DNA of 64,000 nt from Paratractidigestivibacter faecalis (GTDB taxonomy: Bacteria; Actinomycetota; Coriobacteriia; Coriobacteriales; Atopobiaceae): NCBI RefSeq assembly GCF_003416765.1, contig NZ_QSNG01000001.1, positions 1,142,742 to 1,206,741 on the forward strand, read 5' to 3'. The position numbers and the translations under genes were made by a program. Below are positions 13,425-22,445 of the stretch, one piece after another. Numbering within the stretch: the stretch's first letter is position 1; each line of letters begins with the position of its first letter. The notes beneath the pieces were generated by a model that saw only the letters and a list, made by a program, of their open reading frames with translations, ran no database searches and had not been told where the DNA came from.

Positions 13425-16084
13425 TAGAGGCCGAGCTCCTTCTTGGCGGCCTCGAGGGCAGCATCGATGCCGGAGATGTCGGAGCCACCGGCCTGGGCCA
13501 TGTTGGGCCTGCCGCCACCGCGGCCGCCCACCATGCCGGCGATGGCCTTGACCACGTTGCCGGCGGCAAAGCCGGAGGCGACGGCGGCGTCGGTTGCGCC
13601 GGCGAGAAGGGCGACCTTGCCGTCGGGCGTGGCGGAGGCGATGACGCAGGCCACCGGCTCACCGTTGGCGGCGTCGCGGATGCCGTCCCAGGCGGAGCGC
13701 ATGTCCTTGCCGGCCAGGCCGTCCAGGCGGGCGACGACGAGCTTGTAGCCGTTGTGGTCGACGGCGGACTTGAAGGCGGCCGCGACCTTGTCGCTACCGG
13801 CGCCGGTGGTTGCGGCCTCGAGCTTCTTCTGGGTGTCGCGCAGCTCGCGCAGCAGGGACGCCACGCGCTCGGTGACGTCGGCCGGACGGCACTTGAGCTG
13901 GGCCGCGACCTCGCTCATCTGGGCCAGGCGCTCGTCGACGTACTCGATGGCGCCGGCGGAGGTGACGGCCTCGATGCGGCGGGCGTTGGAGCCCACGGAG
14001 CTCTCGGAGACAATCTTGAAGAAGCCGAGGTCGGCGGTGTTGCGGGCGTGGGTGCCACCGCACAGCTCGCGGCTGAACGGGGCGTCGGACTCGCCGGTGG
14101 AGACCACGCGCACAACGTCGCCGTACTTCTCGCCAAAGAGGGCGACGGCGCCGGTGGCGCGGGCGTTCTCGAGGCTCATGACGCGGGTCACGATGGGCTC
14201 GGCGGCAAAGATCTCTGCGTTGACAAGGCCCTCGACACGCTCGAGCTCGTCGGCGGTCATGGCCTCGAAGTGCGTGAAGTCAAAGCGCAGGCGGCCCGGC
14301 TCGACGAGGGAGCCGGCCTGGGAGACGTGCTCGCCCAGGACCTGCTTGAGGGCGGCGTCCAGGAGGTGCGTGGCGGTGTGGTTGCGGCGGATGAGCTCGC
14401 GGCGGCCGTGGTCGATGGTGGCGGTGACGGTGGCGCCAACCTCGAGGGTGCCCTGCTCGACGACGCAGACGTGGGCGTACAGGCTGCCCTTGCCCTTGGT
14501 GTCGGTCACGCGCAGGGTGGCGCCATCGCAGCGGATGGCGCCGGTGTCGCCGCACTGGCCGCCCATCTCGGCGTAGAAGGGCGTGGCATCAAGGACGACC
14601 TCGACCTCGGAGCCCTCGGCGGCGCTGGCCACCTCGGAGCCCTCGGAGACGATGGCCAGGACCTTGGCCTCGCAGGACTCCTCGTCGTAGCCGCGGAAGT
14701 CGGTTGCGGCGAGCTTGTCGGAGAGCGCCGTCCAGACGTTGTTGAAGTCGCCCCAGGCGTCGCGGTTGGCGGCGGCGCGCGCACGCTCCTTCTGCTCGGT
14801 CATGCAGGCGTCGAAGGCGGCCATGTCGACCTCGTGGCCGGCGGCCTCGGCGATCTCGACCGTGAGGTCGATGGGGAAGCCATAGGTGTCATGCAGCTTG
14901 AAGGCCACCTCGCCGGGGAGCTCGGCGCCCTCGGCCAGGCCCGCGATGGCGGCGTCCAGGTAGGAGCGGCCGTTGTCCAGCGTCTGGGAGAAGCGCTCCT
15001 CCTCGGCGGAGACGATGCCCTTCACCAGGGCGACGTTCTTGAGGAGCTCGGGGTAGGCCTCGCCCATGAGGCGGTTGACCTCGTCGATGAAGGTGGTGAG
15101 GAAGGCGTCCTCGATGCCCAGCAGGCGGCCGTGGAAGACGGCGCGGCGCAGCAGGCGGCGCAGGACGTACTCGCGGCCCTCGTTGCCCGGCAGGATGCCG
15201 TCGGAAATCATGAAGTCCACGGCGCGGGCGTGGTCAGCGATGATGCGCAGGCTGCGGGAGGCGCCGGAGTAGTCGTCGGCCACGTAGCTCTTGCCGGAGA
15301 TCTTCTCGCCGAGAGCGATGAGGGACTGCATGAGGTCGCCGTCGTAGTTGGCGCTCTTGTGCTGCAGGATGGCGGCCATGCGCTCCAGGCCCATGCCCGT
15401 GTCGAGGTTGCGGTGCGGCAGCTCCGGCATGGAGCCGTCCTCCTGGCGGTCGAACTGCGTGAAGACGAGGTTCCAGAACTCGAGGAAGCGGTCGCAGTCG
15501 CAGCCGGGCTTGCAGTCGGGCTTGCCGCAGCCCACCTCGGGGCCCTGGTCGTAGTAGATCTCGGAGCAGGGGCCGCAGGGGCCGGTGGGGCCGGCGGCCC
15601 AGAAGTTGTCGTCCTCGCCGAGGCGGGAGATGTGGTCCTCGGCCACGCCCAGGGAGCGCCACACGTCGTGGGTCTCGTCGTCGTCGGTGAAGACGGTGAA
15701 GTAGAGGCGGTCCACCGGGAGCTTGAACTTCTCGGTGATGAGCTCGAAGGCCCAGGTGCAGGCCTGCTGCTTGGAGACGCCGCCGAAGGAGAAGTCTCCG
15801 AGCATCTCGAAGAAGGACAGGTGACGGCCGTCCTCGCCGATGCAGTCGATATCATTGGTGCGGACGCACTTCTGGCAGGAGCAGGCGCCGATCTCCTTCA
15901 TGGTCTTCTTGCCCTGGTAGAACTCCTTGAACTGGTTCATGCCGGCGTTGGCGAGAAGCAGGGAGGGGTCGTCGGGCACGAGCGACGAGCTGGGGTACAG
16001 CTTGAGGCCGCGCTCCTCGAAGAAGCTGAGGAACGTCGAGCGGATCTCAGCGGTGGTCATGGTAGGAAAGTCTGCGGTGCTCAT
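13424..16084 (-). CDS. alaS: Alanyl-tRNA synthetase
   Basis: An 886-residue class II synthetase charging tRNA-Ala, with aminoacylation (1-450), editing (about 550-700) and C-terminal C-Ala domains. The N-terminus has the AlaRS FFEERG...SSLVPDDPSLLLANAGMNQFK signature (split for length), and the editing site shows HTATHLL and CGGTHARNTADLG zinc/editing residues. ATG 16084 with GGGAGAG close upstream is chosen over a longer frame; MTTAEIR nine codons in is an alternative. An insertion with many Cys (GCGKPDCKPGCDC) near 215-230 could bind zinc. Three 9-mer copies lie inside (13601, 14126, 15302) plus one near the start (15950). Confidence 0.97.
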   Translation of the reverse strand: MSTADFPTMTTAEIRSTFLSFFEERGLKLYPSSSLVPDDPSLLLANAGMNQFKEFYQGKKTMKEIGACSCQKCVRTNDIDCIGEDGRHLSFFEMLGDFSFGGVSKQQACTWAFELITEKFKLPVDRLYFTVFTDDDETHDVWRSLGVAEDHISRLGEDDNFWAAGPTGPCGPCSEIYYDQGPEVGCGKPDCKPGCDCDRFLEFWNLVFTQFDRQEDGSMPELPHRNLDTGMGLERMAAILQHKSANYDGDLMQSLIALGEKISGKSYVADDYSGASRSLRIIADHARAVDFMISDGILPGNEGREYVLRRLLRRAVFHGRLLGIEDAFLTTFIDEVNRLMGEAYPELLKNVALVKGIVSAEEERFSQTLDNGRSYLDAAIAGLAEGAELPGEVAFKLHDTYGFPIDLTVEIAEAAGHEVDMAAFDACMTEQKERARAAANRDAWGDFNNVWTALSDKLAATDFRGYDEESCEAKVLAIVSEGSEVASAAEGSEVEVVLDATPFYAEMGGQCGDTGAIRCDGATLRVTDTKGKGSLYAHVCVVEQGTLEVGATVTATIDHGRRELIRRNHTATHLLDAALKQVLGEHVSQAGSLVEPGRLRFDFTHFEAMTADELERVEGLVNAEIFAAEPIVTRVMSLENARATGAVALFGEKYGDVVRVVSTGESDAPFSRELCGGTHARNTADLGFFKIVSESSVGSNARRIEAVTSAGAIEYVDERLAQMSEVAAQLKCRPADVTERVASLLRELRDTQKKLEAATTGAGSDKVAAAFKSAVDHNGYKLVVARLDGLAGKDMRSAWDGIRDAANGEPVACVIASATPDGKVALLAGATDAAVASGFAAGNVVKAIAGMVGGRGGGRPNMAQAGGSDISGIDAALEAAKKELGL

Positions 16085-16204
16085 ATCTCTCCCTGCTATC
16101 GGGGTTCTTCTGCACATACGGATTAGGAGTATACCGCGAGCGGACACGCGGCGAGAAGAACGCACGAAGGCACCAGACTAGGGGCCGGGCGCAGGCCGCC
16201 CCCG

Positions 16205-17671
16205 CTACGCGAGGAGCTCGAACTCGAGCAGGTCCAGACGGCCGCCACCGCGATGGCGCAGGTAGAGGGCACTCCTTGGGCCTGCCGGCTCCAGGGGCGC
16301 GGCAAAGTCGGCCCACGCGCGTCCCGCAGCAGCCACGTCCACCGTTCCCAGCAGGCGAGAGAAGCCCGCGTCGTCGGAGACCTCCACGACGCCAGCGCCC
16401 CGCCCGCGGGCGACGAGCCTGATGCCGCGCGTCTGCGAGAGGTCAAGGTACTTGAAGCCGCAGACGGCGCCGTCGCGCAGGTTTGCCACGTACTGGCGGG
16501 CACCTCTCCCCCGGCCCTCCTGCGTGAGGAAGGGGTGTGCCGCCAGGGCTCGCCTGGGGTGCGGGCCGTCCACGCGGCCCACGCCGTCCGCGCTCCAGAG
16601 GTTGCAGGCGAGGCGCGCCTGGTAGGTGCCCACGCCCGGCAGGGTGCCCGCGAGGCCCGAGGTGGTGACCTCGGCCTGGAGCCAGCTGCCGCGGCCGTCG
16701 GGGAGAAGCTCCTCGGCGCAGGCCTGGCGCGCATAGGAGCTGCGGTTGGTCTGCCGGTGGTAGAAGACGTAGGTCCTCTGCCCCAGGCGCAGGAGGCCGC
16801 CGTGGGTGTTTCCCAGGTAGTTGGTGCCATGGGCCTCGTCGGGATGTCCCGGAAGGCCCACGTCCCCTATTGAGACCAGGACGCCGCCGTAGGCAAAGCC
16901 GCCGTCGGGGCGGCTGCTCGTGGCGTAGCAGAGCTCGTAGTTGGCCACGGAGCTGTAGACAAAGACGCAGCGGCCGTCCAGCTTGCGGATGGAGCTCGCC
17001 TCGAAGAAGCCGTGGCCGAGAAAGGCCGGGTCGTCCGTCGCCATGAGCAGGCGCTGGGGCCCGCGCACCGTCAGCATGTCAGGCGCAAGCTCCAGCACGT
17101 AGGCGCCGTCGCTTGCCGTGCGGACGCCGCCCGTGGCGAGCGCCGGCACGGGCGTCCTGAAGCCGGAGTAGAGCCAGACGCGGCCGTCGTCGTCTACTAG
17201 CACCGCCGGGTCGAAGGCAAAGCCGTCGCCCGCGCGGCGACCGTAGGGCGTGCCGTCCGGGTAGTGGACGCGCCCCAGGTACTCGTAGCGGCCGGCCGGG
17301 CTGTCGCAGACGGCCACGCCGATGGTGCCCATGAAGTCGAAGGCGTAGAAGAGGTAGTAGCGGCCGTCGGCGCCCCGCGCAACGTCAGGCGCGAAGAGCA
17401 GGCGCAGCCCCAGGCGGTTTGCCGGGTCCTGGCCGCGGCGGTAGATGACGCCCTCCTCGCGCCAGGCGGCAAGGTCGTCCACGGGGGCAGACCAGCAGAC
17501 GTAATCCCCCACGCAGAAGATGGGCGCGCCAAAGCGGTCGTGCGAGCCATAGAGGTAGACGCGGTCCCCAAAGACGTGGGGCTCGCCGTCTGGAACGTAC
17601 TCCCACTCCGGCATGAAGGGGTTGGCGCCGGGATGCCCGCCCTGGCCGGAGGCGACGTCCGGCCGGCTCAT
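16205..17671 (-). CDS. GH43 family glycoside hydrolase with C-terminal carbohydrate-binding-like domain
   Basis: A 488-residue protein with an N-terminal five-bladed beta-propeller of glycoside hydrolase family 43: NPFMPEWEYVPDGEPHVFG near the start, the modulator Asp in FAFDPAVLVDDDGR, and the acid Glu in FFEASSIRKLDG. Members hydrolyse arabinofuranosides or xylosides of plant polysaccharides and oligosaccharides. Residues about 375-488 resemble a CBM6-type beta-sandwich. No signal peptide is present, so it probably works on imported oligosaccharides. ATG overlaps the permease stop (ATGA); it is the last gene of the sigma-factor operon, an unexpected place for a glycosidase. Substrate is not predictable here. 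Confidence 0.85.
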   Translation of the reverse strand: MSRPDVASGQGGHPGANPFMPEWEYVPDGEPHVFGDRVYLYGSHDRFGAPIFCVGDYVCWSAPVDDLAAWREEGVIYRRGQDPANRLGLRLLFAPDVARGADGRYYLFYAFDFMGTIGVAVCDSPAGRYEYLGRVHYPDGTPYGRRAGDGFAFDPAVLVDDDGRVWLYSGFRTPVPALATGGVRTASDGAYVLELAPDMLTVRGPQRLLMATDDPAFLGHGFFEASSIRKLDGRCVFVYSSVANYELCYATSSRPDGGFAYGGVLVSIGDVGLPGHPDEAHGTNYLGNTHGGLLRLGQRTYVFYHRQTNRSSYARQACAEELLPDGRGSWLQAEVTTSGLAGTLPGVGTYQARLACNLWSADGVGRVDGPHPRRALAAHPFLTQEGRGRGARQYVANLRDGAVCGFKYLDLSQTRGIRLVARGRGAGVVEVSDDAGFSRLLGTVDVAAAGRAWADFAAPLEPAGPRSALYLRHRGGGRLDLLEFELLA

Positions 17672-18954
17672 CGACCGTCGCCGCCGTCGTCTTGCGGCGC
17701 GTCCCTCTCGCCAAGGACGTCAGGTGAGAAGGACAGGCGAGAGCCCTCGAAGAAGCGCTCGTCGTCCAGGGCGTCCAGCGCCGGGATGGGGTCGCCCTTC
17801 TCGTCGACGTAGGGGCGGCTCCAGAAGAGGGCGCCGTCCTCGGAGACGATCTGGCGCCCGGTGCGGGTCTCGAAGAAGTAGACGAAGAAGCCGCGCAGGG
17901 CCGCCGTGACCGGCACGGCGATGACCATGCCCACGGGGCCACCCAGGCAGCCGCCGACGATGATGCCGACCAGCGAGAGCGCCGGGTGGATCTTGACGGC
18001 GCTGCGCATCACCATGGGAGACAGCAGGTTGTCGGCCACGTTCTGGGCGACCATGGCAATGACCAGCGTCCACAGGGCGCAGACCGGGCTCACAAAGAGC
18101 CCGAGCAACGTCCCGGCCACGGCCGAGAGCATGGGGCCGATGACCGGGATGAAGTGCAGCACGAAGGTGAGGGCACCCACCAGGCCCGCGTAGGGGTGGC
18201 CGACCAGGACCAGGCCCACGGCCACCATGAGGCCGTCGGCGATGGACGTGATGAGGGTGCCGCGCATGTAGCCGCCGGTGGAGCGCGAGAGCACGGCCAG
18301 AATGAGGGTCACGTCCCGCCCGCGCTCGGGACCGACGACGCGCACCAGCTCGCGCGCCATGCGCGGGTAGTCCACGGCAAACCAGTAGGCCAGGATAATG
18401 CCAAGGAAGAACGTGGTGAAGTCGCTCGCCAGGGCGCTCAGGTTTGCGGCGAGGCCGCCGGAGACCTGGCGGGCAAGGTCGCTCGCCATGGAGCTGCCCA
18501 TGGTCGAGGCGGTGCCCACCAGGGAGTTCACGAGGTTCTGGACGTTGGAGTTCTCGCTCGTGCCCACCTTGGCCCAGAAGTCGGCCAGGGCCTGGTTGAC
18601 CTGCGTCACGTAGGAGGGGACGTTGCGCAGCAGCACCACGAGCTCCTGCAGGAGCGGCCCGCCCACGAAGGCGAGAAGCGCCGCCAGCGCCACGAGGAAG
18701 GCGAGAAGCGCCAGGAAGGCCGCTGCCCCGCGCGGCACGCCAGCATCCTCCAGGCGGTTTGTTATGGGGCTGCAGACAAAGCCCACCACGCCGCCGACCA
18801 GCAGCAGCTCCAGGGCCTGCTGGACGAAGGAGAGGGCGCCCACGACCAGCCACGCCGCCACGAAGGCGCCGACGACCGTCCATACCGCGAGCGCGCGCGG
18901 ACGCCAGCGGTCCACGCGCGCCTGGGAGTCATGCCTGTCCGGACGACTGCTCAA
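17668..18954 (-). CDS. AI-2E family transporter (PerM/YtvI type)
   Basis: A 428-residue polytopic membrane protein of the AI-2E (UPF0118) family. It has two N-terminal hydrophobic helices, a soluble/amphipathic middle, and five to six C-terminal helices including the FVLHFIPVIGPMLSA and LSLVGIIVGGCLGG conserved segments. Members have been tied to AI-2 export, Na+/H+ antiport and division-associated permease roles; the substrate cannot be told. The C-terminal 70 residues are cytoplasmic and acidic. TTG at 18954 overlaps the sigma-factor stop (TTGA), so it is coupled to it. Confidence 0.88.
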   Translation of the reverse strand: MSSRPDRHDSQARVDRWRPRALAVWTVVGAFVAAWLVVGALSFVQQALELLLVGGVVGFVCSPITNRLEDAGVPRGAAAFLALLAFLVALAALLAFVGGPLLQELVVLLRNVPSYVTQVNQALADFWAKVGTSENSNVQNLVNSLVGTASTMGSSMASDLARQVSGGLAANLSALASDFTTFFLGIILAYWFAVDYPRMARELVRVVGPERGRDVTLILAVLSRSTGGYMRGTLITSIADGLMVAVGLVLVGHPYAGLVGALTFVLHFIPVIGPMLSAVAGTLLGLFVSPVCALWTLVIAMVAQNVADNLLSPMVMRSAVKIHPALSLVGIIVGGCLGGPVGMVIAVPVTAALRGFFVYFFETRTGRQIVSEDGALFWSRPYVDEKGDPIPALDALDDERFFEGSRLSFSPDVLGERDAPQDDGGDGR

Positions 18955-19823
18955 CGCATCAGCCCCTCGGGGTCGATCTTGTCCTGTATCTTGCGCAGCG
19001 TGCGGCGCAGAAGGCGGCTCACCTGCACCTGGGAGACGCCCAGGCGCTTGGCAATCTCCACCTGCGTGAGGCCGTCGATGAAGCGCATGCGCACGATCTC
19101 CTGCTCGCGCGGCGAGAAGTCACTGATGGCGTCGTCGATGACCATGCGGTCGTCCGAGGCGTCGAGGTCCTCGTCGACGGAGCCGAGGCGGTCGATGAGA
19201 GCCGGGGCCTCGTCGTCCTCAGAGGAGCCGCCCGCCTCCAGTGAGACAGACGTGTAGGCCCCGGAGGACTCCATGGCCTCGAGGATCTCCTCGGCGCCGA
19301 CGCCGAGCTTGGCCGCGATCTCCTCAACGGAGGGGCTGCGCTGCAGCTCGACCGTGAGCTCGTCGGTGGCCTGGTTGACCTTGGCGGAGAGCTCCTGAAG
19401 GCGACGGGGCACGCGGATGGACCAGCCCTTGTCGCGGAAGTGGCGCTTGATCTCTCCCAGGATGGTGGGCGTAGCGTACGTGGTGAACTCCAGGCCGCGC
19501 TCCGGGTCAAATCGGTCGATGGCCTTGATGAGGCCGATGGTTCCGACCTGCACGAGGTCGTCCAAGGGCTCGCCGCGGTTCTTGAACTTGGAGGCGAGGA
19601 AGCGCACAAGGTTGAGGTGGCTCACGATGAGCTGGTCACGGGCCTCCTCGTCGCCCTTCTCCTTGTACAGGCGGAAGAGCTCGTGGGTGCGCTCCTTGTC
19701 CCAGGCATCCTTGCCCTTGGGGGCGCGACGCACGGCACGGGCCTCCGAGGCGTCCCTCTGGGGCGCCTGCGGCACCCGCTCCTCGGCGCGGGCGCCCTCG
19801 GGCTTGGGGACGCTACTCGTCAT
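18951..19823 (-). CDS. SigB/SigF/SigG subfamily RNA polymerase sigma factor
   Basis: A 290-residue group 3 sigma factor. Region 2 (LIVSHLNLVRFLASKF to FTTYATPTILGEIKRHFRD), region 3 (LQELSAKVNQATDELTVEL) and region 4 (SPREQEIVRMRFIDGLTQVEIAKRLGVSQ, split) are all present, the order of SigB/SigF stress or sporulation sigma factors. The N-terminal 40 residues are basic and variable. The start overlaps the RsbW-like gene by 11 bases; ATG 19823 is chosen, GTG 19829 is possible. Pairing with an anti-sigma kinase points to partner-switching control. Its target promoters cannot be read here. Confidence 0.93.
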   Translation of the reverse strand: MTSSVPKPEGARAEERVPQAPQRDASEARAVRRAPKGKDAWDKERTHELFRLYKEKGDEEARDQLIVSHLNLVRFLASKFKNRGEPLDDLVQVGTIGLIKAIDRFDPERGLEFTTYATPTILGEIKRHFRDKGWSIRVPRRLQELSAKVNQATDELTVELQRSPSVEEIAAKLGVGAEEILEAMESSGAYTSVSLEAGGSSEDDEAPALIDRLGSVDEDLDASDDRMVIDDAISDFSPREQEIVRMRFIDGLTQVEIAKRLGVSQVQVSRLLRRTLRKIQDKIDPEGLMR

Positions 19824-20190
19824 GGGCACCGCCCGTCCGCTTGGTGAGGCTCAGGGTCCGCCCGTCCTCGGAGATGGAGCTCTCGTCGCAGATGGCGGCG
19901 AGAAGCGCCTCCACGAGCTCGAGGGACTCGTCGGCATCGGCCGCGCCGAGGTCCTCGCCAAGCGAGAAGTCCATGGACACGGCCTCGTCGGAGATGCCGA
20001 AGACGATGCCGCACTCCTGCTGGCCGGTGGCGCAGGCATAGACGAAGCCCTCCTCGGCGGCCATGCGGGCGTCCTCGACCTCGTCGACGCCCATGTCGCA
20101 GGTGACGGCCAGGGAGGCCGCGGTCATGCGCACGATGCGGGCAAAGCCGGGCTCGGCGGGAACGGTGAGGCAGACGCGCTTCTGGTCCAT
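19813..20190 (-). CDS. RsbW-like anti-sigma factor (GHKL ATP-binding)
   Basis: A 125-residue protein matching the HATPase_c_2/RsbW family: it opens VCLTVPAEPGFARIVRMTAASLA and continues with VDEVEDARMAAEEGFVYA, the helix that carries the ATP/Mg N-box (normally ...EA..N). In the N-box region here FVYACATG replaces the usual EACTNAVKHA, so the key Asn is not obvious and kinase activity may be weak. Such proteins bind and inhibit the sigma factor until an antagonist displaces them. ATG 20190 has AGGGGG upstream. No antagonist (RsbV type) is present in the window. Confidence 0.8.
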   Translation of the reverse strand: MDQKRVCLTVPAEPGFARIVRMTAASLAVTCDMGVDEVEDARMAAEEGFVYACATGQQECGIVFGISDEAVSMDFSLGEDLGAADADESLELVEALLAAICDESSISEDGRTLSLTKRTGGAHDE

Positions 20191-20200
20191 GGCGCGCCCC

Positions 20201-20794
20201 CTACTCTGCGTCGGCCGCGGAGGCGGCGCCATCGGGGTCGGACTCGGGCTTCTCGGCGCTGTCGGCGGCGGGGGCGACGGCGTCGTAGTCCACGTAGGAG
20301 ACCGTGCGGGCCGGGCGCTCGGCGGGCTCGGGGACGGTCACGCCCTCGAGGGACGCGGGCGCGGCGCCCTCGGAGATCTGGGCGGGGGCGCAGGACTTGC
20401 GGCCGCCGGCGATCTTGCCCACCACGCCGGCCACGGCGCTGGCGGCGCCCGAGACGGCGCCGTTGACGGCCTCGGTCACGCCGGCGGCGGTGCCGGACAC
20501 GGAGGCCACGTCGTCCAGGATGGCGTTCACGCTGGCAAGGGACTCGTTGGCGGAGTCCAGGGCGGTGTTGGCCTTCTCCATGAGGGCGGGGACGTCCTTG
20601 ACCGCGGGCTGGAGCTCGTCGACCATGCCGTCAAGCTTGGCCACGATGGGCTGCGTCTGGGCGATGACCTCGTTTGCCGTGGACGCGACCTCGTCGATGG
20701 ACTTGCGCGCGCCGCGCACGGTGAGCGCGACCTCGATGACGGCCCAGATTCCAACGAGCGCCAGCACGATGAGCGCGATGTCCAGATAGTTCAT
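20201..20794 (-). CDS. DUF948-like single-pass membrane protein
   Basis: A 197-residue protein with one N-terminal transmembrane helix (LDIALIVLALVGIWAVIEVAL, split) followed by a heptad-like helical region (ANEVIAQTQPIVAKLDGMVD, VKDVPALMEKANTAL) and a Pro/Ala/Glu-rich cytoplasmic tail. This matches DUF948 general stress proteins (YtxG-like), which are often under SigB. ATG 20794 has AAGGGGG seven bases upstream. It is the first gene of the sigma operon, 10 bases before rsbW; a TAGAAT hexamer lies about 50 bases upstream. Function unknown. Confidence 0.75.
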   Translation of the reverse strand: MNYLDIALIVLALVGIWAVIEVALTVRGARKSIDEVASTANEVIAQTQPIVAKLDGMVDELQPAVKDVPALMEKANTALDSANESLASVNAILDDVASVSGTAAGVTEAVNGAVSGAASAVAGVVGKIAGGRKSCAPAQISEGAAPASLEGVTVPEPAERPARTVSYVDYDAVAPAADSAEKPESDPDGAASAADAE

Positions 20795-20904
20795 GGGAGC
20801 CCCCTTCGGGAGGATTGGGTTTGCCTTGCGCATTCTGTCATTCTACCCGAGTGCGCCCACGCGAGTCCGCGCGCTCGGGCGCCTCCACGCCTCGGCGCAG
20901 TGCG

Positions 20905-20974
20905 CAAAATAACGACCCCGCGCCCTTCTCGCCTGCGTTTTCGCAGGTGAGAAGGGCGCGGGGTCGTTATTTTG
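20905..20974. terminator. Bidirectional long hairpin between rarA and the sigma operon
   Basis: Two 33-base arms with one G-U pair around a TTTT loop; ends are A+T-rich (CAAAATAACG / CGTTATTTTG), so both strands can terminate. It follows rarA on the minus strand and precedes the sigma operon. Each arm holds one copy of the 9-mer or a one-mismatch variant (CTTCTCGCC at 20925, GGTGAGAAG at 20946). Confidence 0.85.
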
Positions 20975-21009
20975 TACGCTATTTGCCCGCCGACAGCACC
21001 GGCGGCGAG

Positions 21010-22332
21010 CTAGGAGCGGTCGCGGGCGGCGACGTCGAGGCGCCAGGCCTCCCAGCCGCGGGGGCTGGGGTGGTAGAAGCAGCCGCGGTCAAGGCCCTCG
21101 GGCAGGTAACGCTGGTCGACCCAGCCCTCCGGGTAGTTGTGCGGGTAGAGGTAGGGGCCATACTCGTCCGAGCCGGGGCGGTGGCGGTCGCGCAGGTAGT
21201 TGGGCACCTCGCGGCGCGGGCCCTGGCGGACCTCGGCCAGGGCGGCGTCGATGCCGGCCTCGCAGGCATTTGACTTGGGGGCAAGCGCAAGGTAGGTGGC
21301 AGCCTGGGCCAGGTTGATGCGACACTCCGGCATGCCGATGACCTCGGTGGCGCGGAACGCCGCCTCGGCGATAAGAAGGGCCTGCGGGTCGGCGTTGCCC
21401 ACGTCCTCGGAGGCGCAGATCATGATGCGTCGCGCGATGAACTTTGGGTCCTCGCCGGCGTCGAGCATGCGCGCGAGCCAGTAGAGCACGGCATCCGGGT
21501 CGCTCCCGCGCATGGACTTGATGAAGGCGCTGATGATGTCATAGTGCATGTCGCCAGACTTGTCGTAGGACAGGCCGCGGCGCGGGTTTGCCTCCAGGAC
21601 GTTCTCGGCGGTGATGGTGACGGGGGCCTCGGCGGAGGGCTCGGTGCCGTCCACGGGCGCGGCCATCTGACTTGCCAGCTCAAGCGAGGTCAGGGCCGCT
21701 CGCCCGTCTCCCCCGGAGAGCTTCACGATCTCATCCTCGGCCTCGGGCGAGAGCACGAAGGCCCCGGCCAGGCCGTTCTCGGACGCGCAGGCGCGCTCGA
21801 CCATCTGGCGCACGGAGGCGTCATCCAGCGGCTGGAGCTCAACCACGCGGCTGCGGCTGATGAGGGCCGAGTTGACCTCGAAGTAGGGGTTCTCCGTCGT
21901 GGCGCCCACCAGCACGACAGTGCGGTCCTCCACGGCGTGGAGAAGCGCGTCCTGCTGGCTGCGGTTGAAGCGGTGGATCTCATCCACAAAGAGGATGGTG
22001 CGCCGCCCGCTGGTGAGAAGGCGGCTCTCGGCGGCCTCGATCTCTCGGCGCAGGTCCTTGACCGTGCCCGTGACGGCCGAGACCTCGACGAACTCCGCGT
22101 GCGTGGAGTGCGCGATGATGCGCGCCAGGGTGGTCTTTCCGGTGCCGGCAGGCCCGTACAGCAGCACGGATGAGAGCGTGTCGTGCTCTATGGCGCGCCT
22201 GAGCCAGCTACCCTCGCCCACGGCCTGGGCCTGGCCCAGGTACTCGTCAAGGGTCTGCGGGCGCATGCGAGCAGCGAGCGGCGCGTTGTCGTTGCGGCGG
22301 GCGCGCTCTATGTGTGCGAATAAGGTCTCCAT
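21010..22332 (-). CDS. rarA: Replication-associated recombination AAA+ ATPase RarA (MgsA)
   Basis: A 440-residue AAA+ ATPase of the RarA/MgsA/WRNIP1 family, acting at stalled replication forks and interacting with SSB. The N-terminal clamp-loader-like part has Walker A GPAGTGKTT and Walker B ILFVDEIHRF with sensor TTENPYF, and the C-terminal part has RarA-specific SDPDAVLYWLARML and PNYLRD-like segments. ATG 22332 is chosen because the earlier frame is not conserved; no Shine-Dalgarno site is present, while TACAAT ends seven bases before it, which suggests a leaderless mRNA. Confidence 0.92.
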   Translation of the reverse strand: METLFAHIERARRNDNAPLAARMRPQTLDEYLGQAQAVGEGSWLRRAIEHDTLSSVLLYGPAGTGKTTLARIIAHSTHAEFVEVSAVTGTVKDLRREIEAAESRLLTSGRRTILFVDEIHRFNRSQQDALLHAVEDRTVVLVGATTENPYFEVNSALISRSRVVELQPLDDASVRQMVERACASENGLAGAFVLSPEAEDEIVKLSGGDGRAALTSLELASQMAAPVDGTEPSAEAPVTITAENVLEANPRRGLSYDKSGDMHYDIISAFIKSMRGSDPDAVLYWLARMLDAGEDPKFIARRIMICASEDVGNADPQALLIAEAAFRATEVIGMPECRINLAQAATYLALAPKSNACEAGIDAALAEVRQGPRREVPNYLRDRHRPGSDEYGPYLYPHNYPEGWVDQRYLPEGLDRGCFYHPSPRGWEAWRLDVAARDRS

Positions 22333-22339
22333 GGGAACA

Positions 22340-22345
22340 ATTGTA
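22340..22345 (-). promoter_or_regulatory. -10 box abutting the rarA start, probable leaderless transcript
   Basis: TACAAT on the minus strand, with seven bases between it and the rarA ATG. A transcript from this box would start at or one base before the ATG. No -35 is obvious in the hairpin sequence upstream. Confidence 0.5.
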
Positions 22346-22361
22346 CTACATGTTGAGGAGT

Positions 22362-22445
22362 GCCGGACCGCCTGGCTTCTCCCCAAATGTACCTCGCGCA
22401 AAGGACGCGCTCAAAAACATTTGGGGAGAAGCCCGGCGGTCCGGC
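22362..22445 (-). terminator. Long hairpin between the MFS carrier and rarA
   Basis: Two 29-base arms (starting GCCGGACCGCC...) with near-perfect pairing enclose a 26-base loop that itself has a CGCG-CAAAGGA-CGCG mini-hairpin. It lies downstream of the MFS gene and directly upstream of the rarA promoter. No T-tract follows, so it may terminate by another route or protect the mRNA 3' end. The remaining gap 22446-22610 has an A+T-rich patch (about 22515-22550) and no gene that I can support. Confidence 0.6.

Noticed and set aside
13415-16126. A 903-codon open frame on the plus strand opposite alaS
   Set aside because: It is the high-GC antisense shadow of alaS: low-complexity Ala/Gly/Val/His composition, no RBS and no recognisable domain.
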